The notes: generated from the sequence alone by a model not told the origin. A DNA stretch of 64,000 nt from an uncultured Kiritimatiellota bacterium (GCA_944389945.1 CALXOF010000006.1:62001-126000), one strand, 5' to 3'; counted from the stretch's first letter, positions 9,274 through 17,354 are shown. Translations and numbers: made by a program.

Positions 9274-10050
9274 TCACTTCTCCGGCAGAGAAGCGAGGAG
9301 CCCTTGGACCACGGCGCCGGTGAACCCTGCGCGCTCCATGGCGTTGATGCCCTTGATGGTCAGGCCCCCCGGCGTGCACACGCGGTCGACCTCCGCCTCG
9401 GGGTGATTCCCGGAATGGAGCACCAGCTCCGCGGCACCCTTCATCACCTGCGCGAAAATCTCGCCGGCGGCCTTCGCGGGCACCCCCATCTCCAGGCCGG
9501 CCTCCTGCCCCGCGCGGAGAAACCGCAAGGCATGGGCGATGCCGCACCCGGAAAGCGCCGTGATGGCCCCGAAACGGTCTTCCCCGCAGACCACCGTCAG
9601 CCCCAACCGGTCCAACAACGCCTTTGCCGCGTCGCGCGCTTCAGGCGTCTCACCGGCAATGGCCGTCACCCCGCAGCAGAGACCCACCGCCGTGTTCGGC
9701 ATGATGCGCGCCACGCGCACCCCCTTCGCACGGCTCAGATCCGCCCGCAGGTCAGCCAACGTCACCCCCGCCGCAACGGAAATGACCAGCGCCCCCGCGG
9801 GAATCTTGGCCGCAATCGGTTGCAACACCGTGCTCACCAGCCACGGCTTCACCGCCACAAAGGCCACATCCGATTCCGCGACCGCCCCCACATTATCCGT
9901 GGTGACGCTCAGCCCCAGCGCCGCCAAATCCTCCGGCGTCTCGGGTTGCGTACGCGTCAGCGTGATATCGGCGGCACTTAGACCCGAGCGAACCAAGCCC
10001 TTGGCAATGGCCCCGCCCATGTTACCCGCGCCCAAAATGGCAATCTTCAT
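9274..10050 (-). CDS. proC: pyrroline-5-carboxylate reductase
   Basis: 258 residues. Last step of proline synthesis, NAD(P)H reduction of P5C in the cytoplasm. Rossmann motif MKIAILGAGNMGGAIAKGL, then VFVAVKPWLV-like segment (VAFVAVKPWL), RIMPNTAVGLCCG, and the C-terminal signature ELVLHSGNHPEAEVDRVCTP with PGGLTIKGINAMERAGF. The ATG at 10050 has AAAGGACAG upstream; a longer open frame to 10131 is not supported. Confidence 0.95.
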   Translation of the reverse strand: MKIAILGAGNMGGAIAKGLVRSGLSAADITLTRTQPETPEDLAALGLSVTTDNVGAVAESDVAFVAVKPWLVSTVLQPIAAKIPAGALVISVAAGVTLADLRADLSRAKGVRVARIMPNTAVGLCCGVTAIAGETPEARDAAKALLDRLGLTVVCGEDRFGAITALSGCGIAHALRFLRAGQEAGLEMGVPAKAAGEIFAQVMKGAAELVLHSGNHPEAEVDRVCTPGGLTIKGINAMERAGFTGAVVQGLLASLPEK

Positions 10051-10071
10051 GGCATCTGTCCTTTCAGTAAT

Positions 10072-10080
10072 ATGATAGCA
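10072..10080 (-). promoter_or_regulatory. extended -10 promoter of proC
   Basis: Minus strand TGCTATCAT, 21 bases before the proC ATG. Confidence 0.55.
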
Positions 10081-10196
10081 CAACCTCGCCGCCCTCCGTT
10101 TCGCGCCTCGTCGGTTTCCCGAGAAGCCCACCCGTCGCGCGTTTGCCGCGCGTTCTCTGTTCTCTGTTCTCTGTTCTCCGGGGCGCGCCAGCGCCC

Positions 10197-10562
10197 CTAC
10201 GCTACGAAGAAGAGCGCCGGGTTACTCGTCGCGTGGCCCACGCAGAGTCGCCACAGATAGAGCCCCCTCGCCATCTGCCGGGGCAACCGCAAGGTCAGCC
10301 ACCCCTCCTCATTCACCTCCAGCGGCCGCAGCACCCACGTCCCGCCACGCTTGCCACCCATCTGCACAAGCGGTTCAGCCACCACGCGGATTCTCCCCTG
10401 GGCCCGTTGGAAAGGCTCCGTACGCGCGAGGGTCAGTTCACCGGGCGCCCCCCGCCAGAAATAACCGCTTCTCACCGCATAGGCATAGATCAAGTGCGGC
10501 TTTGCCGTCCGCCGGGCCCGCCCCGCCCGGACATTCTCTTCAATCGTTTTAGTCATCATCAT
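10197..10562 (-). CDS. hypothetical protein
   Basis: About 121 residues from an ATGATGATG run; AGGAGAG lies 1-7 bases before the first ATG, so the exact start among the three is open. Highly basic N-terminal part (VRAGRARRTAKPHLIYAYAV), then SGYFWRGAPGEL, and a conserved-looking end LRLPRQMARGLYLWRLCVGH. No signal peptide or membrane span, no motif I recognise. It sits among repeat mosaics, but the coding frame shows normal third-position GC and a good ribosome site, so I take it as real. Confidence 0.6.
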   Translation of the reverse strand: MMMTKTIEENVRAGRARRTAKPHLIYAYAVRSGYFWRGAPGELTLARTEPFQRAQGRIRVVAEPLVQMGGKRGGTWVLRPLEVNEEGWLTLRLPRQMARGLYLWRLCVGHATSNPALFFVA

Positions 10563-10569
10563 CTCTCCT

Positions 10570-10889
10570 ACTATTAATATATGGAAGTTTGGAAGTTTAG
10601 AGGCTTGGTTTCCCTGTGGCCCCACCCGTCATCCCTTGGCACGTCGCAGACGTGCCTGCGGGTGCAGGGGCAATTGGAAGCTTGGAAGTTTGGAGGCTTG
10701 GAGGTTTGGCTTTCCTTGTACAGCGCTTTTTATTTGTCGCCCGTAAGGGCGTTCTGTTCTCCGTTCTCTGTTCTCCGTTCTCTGGGCGCGAAAGCGCCCT
10801 CCCCCTGCCGGGGCGTGGGGCAGCGCCCCACACCTACCAATCAGCCAATCAGCTAATCAGCCAATCAGCTAGGCGCTCCGTCAGAGCGC
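10570..10889. repeat. mosaic of intergenic repeat modules
   Basis: Contains GGAAGTTT/GGAGGCTT units (10580-10600 and 10675-10708), the GGCACGTCGCAGACGTGCC palindrome (10637-10655), TTCTGTTCTCCG units (10750-10782), GGGCGCGAAAGCGCCC hairpin (10783-10799), GTGGGGCAGCGCCCCAC palindrome (10816-10832) and YAATCAGC units (10838-10870). GGCGCTCCGTCAGAGCGC at 10872-10889 may be a hairpin ending the small ORF. Confidence 0.75.
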
Positions 10890-10967
10890 TTACCCAAGCA
10901 AATTGAGCAAGCCCTGGAGCAAGCTCCTAAAGGCCTCAATCAAGACACCAACCAGCGGATACTCCAT
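10890..10967 (-). CDS. candidate 25-residue hydrophobic/amphipathic small protein
   Basis: Minus-strand ATG at 10967 is preceded by AAGGAGG with a 6-base gap, the strongest Shine-Dalgarno in the neighbourhood. The frame reads MEYPLVGVLIEAF, then RSLLQGLLNLLG and TAA. It is leucine-rich with one acidic pair and one arginine, so it could form an amphipathic or membrane helix. A GC-rich inverted repeat follows the stop directly. It is downstream of, and on the same strand as, the HU-like gene. No family recognised. It could be a small regulatory membrane peptide or a toxin-like peptide; both are inference. Confidence 0.5.
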   Translation of the reverse strand: MEYPLVGVLIEAFRSLLQGLLNLLG

Positions 10968-11130
10968 CTCTTTCCTCCTTTCTGGGTGCATGGCCTGGTC
11001 ACGACGTGAACCCATCTCCCCGGACTCGGGGCCTGGCCCACGCCCACACACGTGGCCCTGCTTTCCGCTATTCAGCCCATTACCATCTCACGCACATGGT
11101 CAGGCCACCCCCATGTCCGCCTTTCTAAAG
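10968..11130. other. intergenic, nothing recognised
   Basis: Leader side of the small ORF. C-rich, without the usual repeat modules; no promoter that I can support. Confidence 0.4.
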
Positions 11131-11163
11131 CAGGGGGGCGAGCGCCACCGCCGCGCCCCCCTG
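11131..11163 (-). terminator. GC-rich hairpin after the HU-like gene
   Basis: Perfect 10-bp arms CAGGGGGGCG and CGCCCCCCTG separated by 13 bases, starting 7 bases after the stop codon. There is no long U run, so it may be a processing barrier or a weak terminator. Confidence 0.45.
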
Positions 11164-11169
11164 GCCCGC

Positions 11170-11925
11170 TTAAGCCTCGGCGATGCGGCTCTTCAGCTCA
11201 CCCTTGAAGGTCACCTGGAAGAGGCTCTCGCCACCCATGCGGGTGCGGAAGACCAAGCCGATTTCCTCATCGTTCGAGGCGAACTCCGCCTTGTTTCTGA
11301 GGATCACACGGGTCGGGTCCTCATCGGCCAGCACAGCCTCACACGCGGTCTCCGCGGTGTTGTAGATTACGAAGAAGCCCTCGTCCTCTGCCTCCGCGTT
11401 CCAGCTCAGCTTGCTGCCCTGCACCAAGAACGACCCCAGCGAGGTGATCTTGCCATGCTCCTGGCTCGAGAGGTCAATCACCTCCTCCAAGGTCGGCAAG
11501 TCTACGGCATCCAGACGGCGGACGGTGCTAGAGGCCGCCGCAGTGCGCAGACGCGAACCCACGGTCGCATTCACCACCACCTTATTCTTCGACGGATCCC
11601 AAGCCGCGTCCTCGCTGGCAAAGGTGCCACGCACCGCCGGCGCGAAACGCACCAAGCCACCGATGTTCACCGCGCGCCCAGCGGCCACCAGACCCGCCAC
11701 CATCTCCGCGAACTCGCTCAGCACCAGCCGGATGGTGCTCTTCTTCACCGCGCACCCCTCCTTGACCATCTGCTCAGCCACATCCTGCAGGCCATAGGTC
11801 TCCTTCACCTCCACCTGCCCCACGTAGGTCTCCGCGCCAGCCTTCTGAGAAGCCATCTCATTGCGCACCAGACGATACGCCACACTCTTGAGGTCACCCT
11901 CACTATTGATAACGATGTCATCCAT
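11170..11925 (-). CDS. HU/IHF-like DNA-binding protein with C-terminal DUF4469-like domain
   Basis: 251 residues from ATG at 11925, with GAAGGAGA 8 bases upstream. The first 125 residues resemble the HU-related family of large proteins (ETYGLQDVAEQMVKEGCAVK, STIRLVLSEFAEMVAGLVAA, GRAVNIGGLVRFAPAVRGTF): the IHF/HU alpha-helical core and arm with INIG-like turn. The C-terminal half (KITSLGSFLVQGSKLSW, GFFVIYN, ESLFQVTFKGELKSRI) looks like the beta-sandwich DUF4469 partner domain. Likely chromosome- or surface-associated architectural protein; family known mostly from Bacteroidota and relatives. An upstream ATG would add 14 residues but has no ribosome site. Confidence 0.7.
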   Translation of the reverse strand: MDDIVINSEGDLKSVAYRLVRNEMASQKAGAETYVGQVEVKETYGLQDVAEQMVKEGCAVKKSTIRLVLSEFAEMVAGLVAAGRAVNIGGLVRFAPAVRGTFASEDAAWDPSKNKVVVNATVGSRLRTAAASSTVRRLDAVDLPTLEEVIDLSSQEHGKITSLGSFLVQGSKLSWNAEAEDEGFFVIYNTAETACEAVLADEDPTRVILRNKAEFASNDEEIGLVFRTRMGGESLFQVTFKGELKSRIAEA

Positions 11926-12233
11926 CGTAATTTCTCCTTCACTGGCCCCTTTCATTTTGACGCCCGGGCAACTCCGCCCACAACCGCCGCGTATCACCGG
12001 GGCCAACCGCGTACGCACCCTTGCCAAAGACCTGTCATTTGCCTTCCCTAATTTCCCAACAACTCCCACCCCCACCGCACCATACGCCATCTCCCAGACC
12101 TGTCATTTCGTCCCCCAAAAGCACCCCTCCCTGTCCGCTCGAGCGTGGTCGCGTCTTACCGACTGAAGACGATGGGCGAGGCTCTGGGCAGGGGGGACTC
12201 AGCCGCTAAGTGGATAGATTTTCACGCTACTAT
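11926..12233. other. intergenic, no gene seen
   Basis: Between the HU-like gene and the adh terminator. Unlike other gaps it has almost none of the mosaic modules. No confident promoter or ORF; the HU promoter should be here but I cannot place it. Confidence 0.4.
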
Positions 12234-12259
12234 AAAAAAGGCCCCCGCGGGGCGGGGGC
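12234..12259 (-). terminator. Rho-independent terminator of the alcohol dehydrogenase
   Basis: On the minus strand GCCCCCGC-CCC-GCGGGGGC followed by CTTTTTT, 24 bases past the stop codon. Confidence 0.9.
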
Positions 12260-12282
12260 TTTTGGGGGAGGTGGGGGGGCGC

Positions 12283-13461
12283 TTACCAGTTGATGGCGGC
12301 GGGGATGCCGTCATAGGCGGCGACGAGGATCTTGCGGATGTCGTCGGCGGTGGTTTCGCGGGGGTTGGCGCCGGTGCAGGGGTCTTTGACGGCGTTCTCG
12401 GCGATGAAGTCGAGGTGGGCGTCGAAGGTTTCGCGGGAGACGCCGGCGGCTTCGAGGGTGGGGGGGATGTCGAGGGAGTCGTTGAGGGCGCAGATTTTGT
12501 CGACGAGGACGTTGACGAGCTGCTTTTGGGTGTTGCCGGGGAGGCCGAGCGCGCGGGCGATGTCGGCGTAGCGGTCTTCGCAGGCTTTGCGGTTGAACTG
12601 GATGACGAAGGGCTGGAGGATGGCGTTGCAGAGGCCGTGGGGGAGGCCGAACTGGGCGCCGATCTTGTGGGCGATGGAGTGGGTGATGCCGAGGAGGGCG
12701 TTGGAGAAGGCCATGCCGGCGAGGCACTGGGCGATGTGCATGCGGCCGCGGGCGGGCATGTCGCCGTTGTAGGAGGCGACGAGGTCGTCGTCGATCATCT
12801 GGATGGCCTTGATGGCGAGGGGGTCGGAGAAGTCGCTATGAAGGGCGGCGACGTAGGCTTCGATGGCGTGGGTGAGGGCGTCGAGGCCGGTGTGGGCGGT
12901 GAGCTTGGGGGGCATGGTCTCGGCGAGGTCGCTGTCGACGATGGCGATGTCGGGGGTGATCTCGAAGTCGGCGAGGGGGTATTTGACCTTGGTGGAGTAG
13001 TCGGTGATGACGGAGAAGGCGGTGACTTCGGTGGCGGTGCCGGAGGTGGAGGGGATGGCGGCGAAGATGGCCTTCTGGCGGAGGATGGGGAGGGAGAAGG
13101 GGTCTTTGATGTCGTCGAAGGTCTTTTCGGGGTGTTCGTAGAAGACCCACATGGCCTTGGCGGCGTCGATGGGCGAGCCGCCGCCGATGGCGATGATGAC
13201 GTCGGGTTGGGCGTCGCGCATGGCCTGGGCGCCCTTCATGACGGTCTCGACGGAGGGGTCGGGCTCAACGCCGGTGAAGAGGGTGACCTGGAGGCCGGCG
13301 TCGGTGAGAATCTTTTGGAGGCGGTCGAGGGCGCCGCTCTTCTGCATGGAGTGGCCGCCGGTGACGATGAAGGCGTGCTTGCGGCTCTTGCCGAGGACGG
13401 CGAGTTCTTTCATCGCGCCGGGGCCGAAGTAGATGTCGCGGGGAAGGGTGAAACGTGCCAT
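12283..13461 (-). CDS. iron-containing alcohol dehydrogenase
   Basis: 392 residues, group III metal-dependent ADH. Reversible NAD(P)H-linked alcohol/aldehyde conversion, typically fermentative. Visible: ARFTLPRDIYFGPGAMKEL, GGGSPIDAAKAMWV (dinucleotide loop), STSGTATEVTAFSVI, metal-binding D and H residues in HTGLDALTHAIEAYVA, and ITHSIAHKIGAQFGLPHG. Full length. Monocistronic, with its own extended -10 promoter and a strong terminator. The substrate cannot be fixed: YqhD-, butanol- and 1,3-propanediol-type enzymes share these motifs. Confidence 0.93.
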   Translation of the reverse strand: MARFTLPRDIYFGPGAMKELAVLGKSRKHAFIVTGGHSMQKSGALDRLQKILTDAGLQVTLFTGVEPDPSVETVMKGAQAMRDAQPDVIIAIGGGSPIDAAKAMWVFYEHPEKTFDDIKDPFSLPILRQKAIFAAIPSTSGTATEVTAFSVITDYSTKVKYPLADFEITPDIAIVDSDLAETMPPKLTAHTGLDALTHAIEAYVAALHSDFSDPLAIKAIQMIDDDLVASYNGDMPARGRMHIAQCLAGMAFSNALLGITHSIAHKIGAQFGLPHGLCNAILQPFVIQFNRKACEDRYADIARALGLPGNTQKQLVNVLVDKICALNDSLDIPPTLEAAGVSRETFDAHLDFIAENAVKDPCTGANPRETTADDIRKILVAAYDGIPAAINW

Positions 13462-13509
13462 GATAAGGTCCTTTCTTGGTGCCGGGGCACTCTCCCCGGC
13501 GACAGAGAA

Positions 13510-13518
13510 AGTATAGCA
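13510..13518 (-). promoter_or_regulatory. extended -10 promoter of the alcohol dehydrogenase
   Basis: Minus strand TGCTATACT, 48 bases before the ATG; AAAGGACC serves as ribosome site. Confidence 0.65.
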
Positions 13519-13962
13519 TAAGGGGCGCGAATGCGCCCCTAGAAAACAGAGAACAGAGAACAGTGAACAGAAGGGGCGGCAGGGCCGCCCCGGAGAAGGA
13601 CTACCAGAATGGGGAACCGCAGATTACGCAGATTTTGAGCAGATTAGGGGCCGGCTACCGCCGGCAGGACTGCCAGATTGTTTTGGAAATCACAAAGGAC
13701 ACAAAGGTTTTGGCTGATTGGGAGATTGGTTGATTGGATGTGGGGCGCTGCCCCACGCCCCGGCAAGGGGCGCCGCCCCTTGAATCCCGGCAGGGGTGGC
13801 AGGGCCACGCCCCTTCGTTCTCCCTGCACCCCCGGCACGTCTGCGACGTGCCAACTAGCACGACGGACAGGAGATGCAGGAGCGGGCGATGGGCGGAGGC
13901 GACGTGCAGGGAAAGCCAAGCCTCTAAACTTCTAAGCTTCCAATCGCCCCTGCGGGCGAGGA
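13519..13962. repeat. mosaic of intergenic repeat modules
   Basis: No gene seen. Holds GAACAGA units (13543-13572), GGGGCGGCAGGGCCGCCCC hairpin (13574-13592), the long module with GCCGGCTACCGCCGGCAGGAC (13600-13680), the ATCACAAAGGACACAAAGG site that is the empty version of the 14.9-kb insertion (13690-13708), YAATCAGC-type units (13711-13738), GTGGGGCGCTGCCCCAC (13740-13756), GGCACGTCTGCGACGTGCC (13834-13852) and GGAAGTTT-type units near 13920-13945. Confidence 0.8.
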
Positions 13963-14610
13963 TTAGAGGAGGAAGAGGAACCAAGGCATGCTGAGGAGAT
14001 TGGGGAGGACGAAGAACAAGAACATGGTGAGGAGGCCGGCGCCAACGGCTAGCCAGCACCACAATTGCGCGGAGCCGTGTGCCTGCGCTGCGCCTGCTAT
14101 GTCGCCGCGTGCCAGGCAGTTCGCTTCAATGCAGGACATGATAATGGCGATGATGCCGAAAGGTATGCAGCAGAAAAGGGTGACGATGATGGCGAAGGGG
14201 AGGTAGGAGCCGTGTGTGCTGCGATAGAGGTCGATTTTGCGTACGACTTCATCCGCCTCTGACACGGGCCGATGTTGCGCACTGGTGGTAGATTGGGCGC
14301 TAGCGGGTGGTTGGGCGTTGGCGGGGGGCGGCGTGCTGGCGGGAGGTCGTGTGCTGGCGGTGGGGCGCACTACGCGTTTGGCGGGCTCGGTGCGATTGAG
14401 GGATCTCATCGCATAGGAGGTGCCTTGGATGACGGGGCGGTGGGGCACTGGTGTGGCCGTTGGGGGAACGCGTGGCGATTTTGCGAAGGGGGGAACGGCC
14501 GCCTGTGGAGGCTGGGGGTGCGCAGAAGCGTTTTGGCGGACGGGTGTGCCGCAAGCGGGGCAAAACCGTTCCGTCCCGTTCAATTGATTACCGCATTGCT
14601 CGCAAAACAT
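13963..14610 (-). CDS. zinc-ribbon membrane protein with CD225/dispanin-like C-terminus
   Basis: About 215 residues from ATG at 14610. The N-terminus MFCEQCGNQLNGTERFCPAC is a zinc ribbon (two CxxC pairs). A long Pro/Thr/Ala linker with ASTPPPANAQPPAS-type repeats follows. The last 85 residues carry two membrane spans around SYLPFAIIVTLFCCIPFG and a loop CLARGDIAGAAQAHGSAQLW, the pattern of CD225/interferon-inducible-transmembrane-like bacterial proteins. A paralogue lacking the ribbon lies at 25747-26058. Probably a membrane protein with the ribbon and linker in the cytoplasm; function unknown. Confidence 0.75.
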   Translation of the reverse strand: MFCEQCGNQLNGTERFCPACGTPVRQNASAHPQPPQAAVPPFAKSPRVPPTATPVPHRPVIQGTSYAMRSLNRTEPAKRVVRPTASTRPPASTPPPANAQPPASAQSTTSAQHRPVSEADEVVRKIDLYRSTHGSYLPFAIIVTLFCCIPFGIIAIIMSCIEANCLARGDIAGAAQAHGSAQLWCWLAVGAGLLTMFLFFVLPNLLSMPWFLFLL

Positions 14611-14677
14611 GGCCAAACCTCTTTTCTTTGACGCAGGCAGAGGGCGTTATGCGCGCTCTCCAACTGATGACGTATGC

Positions 14678-14707
14678 ATTATACAGTCTTCCCCTAGGCT
14701 ACGTCAA
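14678..14707 (-). promoter_or_regulatory. sigma70-type promoter of the zinc-ribbon membrane protein
   Basis: Minus strand TTGACG (14702-14707), 18-base spacer, TATAAT (14678-14683). One of few promoters here with a good -35. Confidence 0.75.
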
Positions 14708-14888
14708 ATGGGGCGGGGCGGTGGAAGGGTGTGGAAGGTTTTAGGAAAACACGAAGGACACGAAGAACCACGAAGGTGCACGAAGAAATGTCAGGATGGG
14801 AAACCGCCGATTACGCAGATTGGAGCAGATTAGGGGCCGGCTACCGCCGGCAGGACTGCCAGATTGTTTTGGAAATCACAAAGGACAC

Positions 14889-14922
14889 CGTGCAGGCGCG
14901 AAGCGACAAACCTTCCACGGCT
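14889..14922 (-). repeat. 34-bp mini-element, family A, with 8-bp flanking duplication
   Basis: Inverted relative to the 8022 copy. AAGGACAC lies immediately on both sides (14881-14888 and 14923-14930). The otherwise matching module at 13690-13712 has a single AAGGACAC and no insert. Confidence 0.8.
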
Positions 14923-15238
14923 AAGGACACAAAGGTTTTTGGGTGATTGGTAGATTGGAGAATTGGATGTGGGGCGCCGCCCCTTGACCCTGGCAGGGAG
15001 AAGTTCTCCCTGCACCCCCGGCACGTCCGATGGACGTGCCAAGAGGCGACGCTCAAGACGACCACAGGAGATGCAGGAGATACAGGAGATGCAGGAGCGC
15101 CCGGCAAGCGGGCGACGGAGAAAGCGCATCGGCGGTGAATGGGAAACGCCCTTTGACGGAGTGCGTTTGAGGGCGGCTGACGCCGCTTTGCACACCGGTT
15201 TCGCCGGTCGCCCCGGAGGGGCGCTCTCTGTTTTCTGT

Positions 15239-15272
15239 GGCCGTGGAAGGTTTGGCCCTCCGGGCCTGCACG
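15239..15272 (+). repeat. 34-bp mini-element, family A
   Basis: GGCCGTGGAAGGTTTG, central hairpin GGCCCTCCGGGCC, end CTGCACG. Confidence 0.75.
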
Positions 15273-15317
15273 CTCAGTTCACTGTTCTCTGGGGGTGCGG
15301 GAGCACCCCCGGCGCGC

Positions 15318-15740
15318 CTAGCGGCGCGCGGGCCAGACGGTGACGGTGAGGGTGCGGCGGCCCCAGCGGAGGGCGGCGTCGTGGGAGGGGAACCAGAGGT
15401 CGATGTGGTTGCCTTTGATGGCGCCGCCGGTGTCTTCGGCGATGGCGTAGCCGTAGCCGGGGACGTGGAAGACGGTGCCGAAGGCGAAGCGGCGGCGGTC
15501 GACGGCGGCGGTGCCGTGGCGGGTTTCGGTGCCGGTGGCGGTGATGCCGACTTCTTTGGGTTTGCCTTTGTTGGGGCCGGAGGAGTAGACGGGGGTGCCG
15601 AGGCGGAGCCAGGAGCGTTCCCAGCCGCAGCAGTCGCCGCAGTCGCAGTAGCCGGTGACGGTCATGCGGACTTTGATGGGGTCGACGTCATCGGGCGGGG
15701 AGATGCCTGTGCAGCCTAGCAGGAGCGGTAAAGCCACCAA
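15318..15740 (-). CDS. 3D-domain (RlpA/MltA-like) lipoprotein
   Basis: About 140 residues if started at TTG 15740; MVALPLLLGCTG then contains a lipobox (LLLGC). The domain has CDCGDCCGWERSW, then GITATGTETRHGTAAVD, and the triple-aspartate signature AIAEDTGGAIKGNHIDLWF near the C-terminus, as in MltA C-terminal and RPF/YabE 3D domains. Probably a peptidoglycan-associated factor. The start is uncertain: the signal peptide is very short from 15740, and the frame stays open to 16037 through intergenic repeat modules. The real start may have been overwritten by a repeat module, or may use a rare codon. Confidence 0.75.
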   Translation of the reverse strand: MVALPLLLGCTGISPPDDVDPIKVRMTVTGYCDCGDCCGWERSWLRLGTPVYSSGPNKGKPKEVGITATGTETRHGTAAVDRRRFAFGTVFHVPGYGYAIAEDTGGAIKGNHIDLWFPSHDAALRWGRRTLTVTVWPARR

Positions 15741-16166
15741 TGCTAGGATGCGGAGAACGGGAAACGGAGAACGGAGAACGGAGCGCGCGTCAAGCGCGCG
15801 ACGGGCGAGGCGCCCTTTTTCCGCGAAGACGCGAAGGGAACGCAAGGGCCTGGGCACTTCACCGTTTGGCGCGTTGCGCCTCACTACCGTGCCCATCCCT
15901 TGCGTTTCTGTCGTTTTCGGGGAAACTCTCTCAAAGGCCGCACAGGAGATACAGGAGATGCAGGAGATACAGGAACGCCCCTGCGGGGCGACGGGCGAAG
16001 CAGTGGGATGTTTTGCAAAGGGCGCGAGGGGTTTCATGGCTTTGCGGAGGGCTGGCCAGTCGCCCCGAAGGGGCGTTCTGTAGCCGTGGAAGGTTTGCGG
16101 CTTCGCCGCTGCACGCTCTGTTCTCCGTTCTCTGTTCTCTGTGAAGTGATGGGCGCGGGGCGCCCA
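15741..16166. repeat. mosaic of intergenic repeat modules
   Basis: No separate gene. ACGGAGAAC units (15752-15780), GCGCGCGTCAAGCGCGCGAC hairpin (15783-15803), GCGAAGACGCGAAGGG stretch, CAGGAGATR units (15942-15971), CGCCCCTGCGGGGCG hairpin (15976-15990), GTCGCCCCGAAGGGGCG hairpin (16059-16075), 34-bp mini-element (16082-16115), TTCTCTG units (16117-16142). An open frame on the minus strand continues the 3D lipoprotein upstream but translates repeats only. Confidence 0.75.
16082..16115 (+). repeat. 34-bp mini-element, family A
   Basis: AGCCGTGGAAGGTTTG, central hairpin GCGGCTTCGCCGC, end CTGCACG. It interrupts a TTCTGTTCTCC run; TTCTGT on the left and CTCTGT on the right look like a short duplication. 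Confidence 0.75.
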
Positions 16167-17354
16167 TCACTTCACTGCGAGGGCGGCTTGGGCGAGGAGG
16201 CGGCCGGCTTCGCGGCACTTGTCGAGGGTTTCGGCGTCGGGGGCGAAGCGGCAGGTGATGGCGGGGGTGAGGAGCTCGCAGCCGAAGGCCTTGAGGTAGG
16301 TCTCGGCTTCTTGGGCGCCCTTGGAGGCCCAGCCGTAGGAGCCGAAGGCGAGGGCCTTCTTGCCGGCGGGCTTGAGGCCGCGGACGTAGGTGAGGGCGGC
16401 GGCGACGCGGGGCATGAGGCTCTGGTTGAGGGTGGGGGTGCCGACGGCGAAGGCGGCGCAGTCCATGAGCTCGGTGATGAGCTCGGTGTCGCCGACGGCC
16501 TTGAGGTCGAAGAGCTTGACGCAGACGTCGGATTCGTTGGCGCCCTGGACGATGGCTTCGGCCATGCGGCGGGTGGATTGCCACATGGTGGAGTAGAAGA
16601 CGACGACTTTGGGGGTGGGCTTGCTGACGTGCCAGTCGAGGTAGGCCTTGAAGATTTGGTCGAAGTGGGAGCGCCAGATGACGCCGTGGGAGGGGGCGAC
16701 GATGCGGAGCTTGAGGGTGGAGAGCTTCTTGGCGGCGTTGGCGACGGGCTGGGCGTAGGGGAGGACGATGTTGGCGTAGTAGGTCTTGGCCTCTTGCATG
16801 ACCTCGTTCATGTCGGCCTCGTCGTCGAAGCGGCGGTAGGTGGCGTAGTGCTGGCCGAAGCAGTCCATGGAGAAGAGGATTTCCTCTTCCACGAGGTAGG
16901 TGACCATGCTTTCGGGCCAGTGGCACATGACGGTGTCGAAGAACTGGAGGGTGCGGCCGCCGAGGTCGAGGGTCTCGCCTTCCTTGACGATCTGGAAGCG
17001 CCAGTCGGCGGTGTCGTAGTGGCGGGAGAGGGCGTCTTTGCACTTGGCGTTGCAGACGACGACGGCGTTGGGGCAGGCCTTGACGACGGCGGGGAGGGCG
17101 CCGGAGTGGTCGGGCTCGGCGTGGTTGCAGACGATGATGTCGACCTGGTCGAGGGGGCGGAGGGCGCGGACGTTGTCGAGGAGGAAGTCGGCGTAGGGGG
17201 CCTTGACGGTGTCGATGAGGGCGACTTTGTCGTTGCCCTGGACGAGGTAGGCGTTGTAGGAGGAGCCGCGCTTGGTCTGGTAGCCGTGGAAGTCGCGGAC
17301 AGGCCAATCAACGTAGCCAACCCAATTGACGTTCTTAGCGAGTTCAGTGTTCAT
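16167..17354 (-). CDS. flavodiiron protein (O2/NO reductase, FprA/Roo type)
   Basis: 395 residues. N-terminal metallo-beta-lactamase domain binds the diiron site: H78-x-E80-x-D82-H83 in NHAEPDHSG, H145 in TVMCHWPESM, D164 in FSMDCFG, and a last histidine in VAPSHGVIWR. C-terminal flavodoxin domain begins about residue 250 with VVVFYSTMWQSTRRMAEAI (FMN phosphate loop) and has GTPTLNQSLMP and AFGSYGWASKGA. It reduces O2 to water, or NO, in the cytoplasm, a typical oxygen defence of anaerobes. No rubredoxin is fused or adjacent. The ATG at 17354 has AAAGGACC upstream. Confidence 0.95.
   Translation of the reverse strand: MNTELAKNVNWVGYVDWPVRDFHGYQTKRGSSYNAYLVQGNDKVALIDTVKAPYADFLLDNVRALRPLDQVDIIVCNHAEPDHSGALPAVVKACPNAVVVCNAKCKDALSRHYDTADWRFQIVKEGETLDLGGRTLQFFDTVMCHWPESMVTYLVEEEILFSMDCFGQHYATYRRFDDEADMNEVMQEAKTYYANIVLPYAQPVANAAKKLSTLKLRIVAPSHGVIWRSHFDQIFKAYLDWHVSKPTPKVVVFYSTMWQSTRRMAEAIVQGANESDVCVKLFDLKAVGDTELITELMDCAAFAVGTPTLNQSLMPRVAAALTYVRGLKPAGKKALAFGSYGWASKGAQEAETYLKAFGCELLTPAITCRFAPDAETLDKCREAGRLLAQAALAVK

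Larger units (their letters stand above)
14740..15317. repeat. mosaic of intergenic repeat modules with two family A mini-elements
   Basis: No gene seen. CACGAAGGA units (14749-14785), the long GCCGGCTACCGCCGGCAGGAC module (14800-14875), a 34-bp insertion (14889-14922), GTGGGGCGCCGCCCC (14969-14983), GGCACGTCCGATGGACGTGCC-type palindrome (15020-15040), CAGGAGATR units (15065-15094), CGCCCGGCAAGCGGGCGACGG hairpin (15098-15118), second 34-bp copy (15239-15272) and hairpins GGGGGTGCGGGAGCACCCCC and GGCGCGCCTAGCGGCGCGC just before the next stop. Confidence 0.8.

Noticed and set aside
12121..12230. Small ORF in front of the adh terminator
   Set aside because: No ribosome site and no coding pattern; it overlaps nothing conserved.
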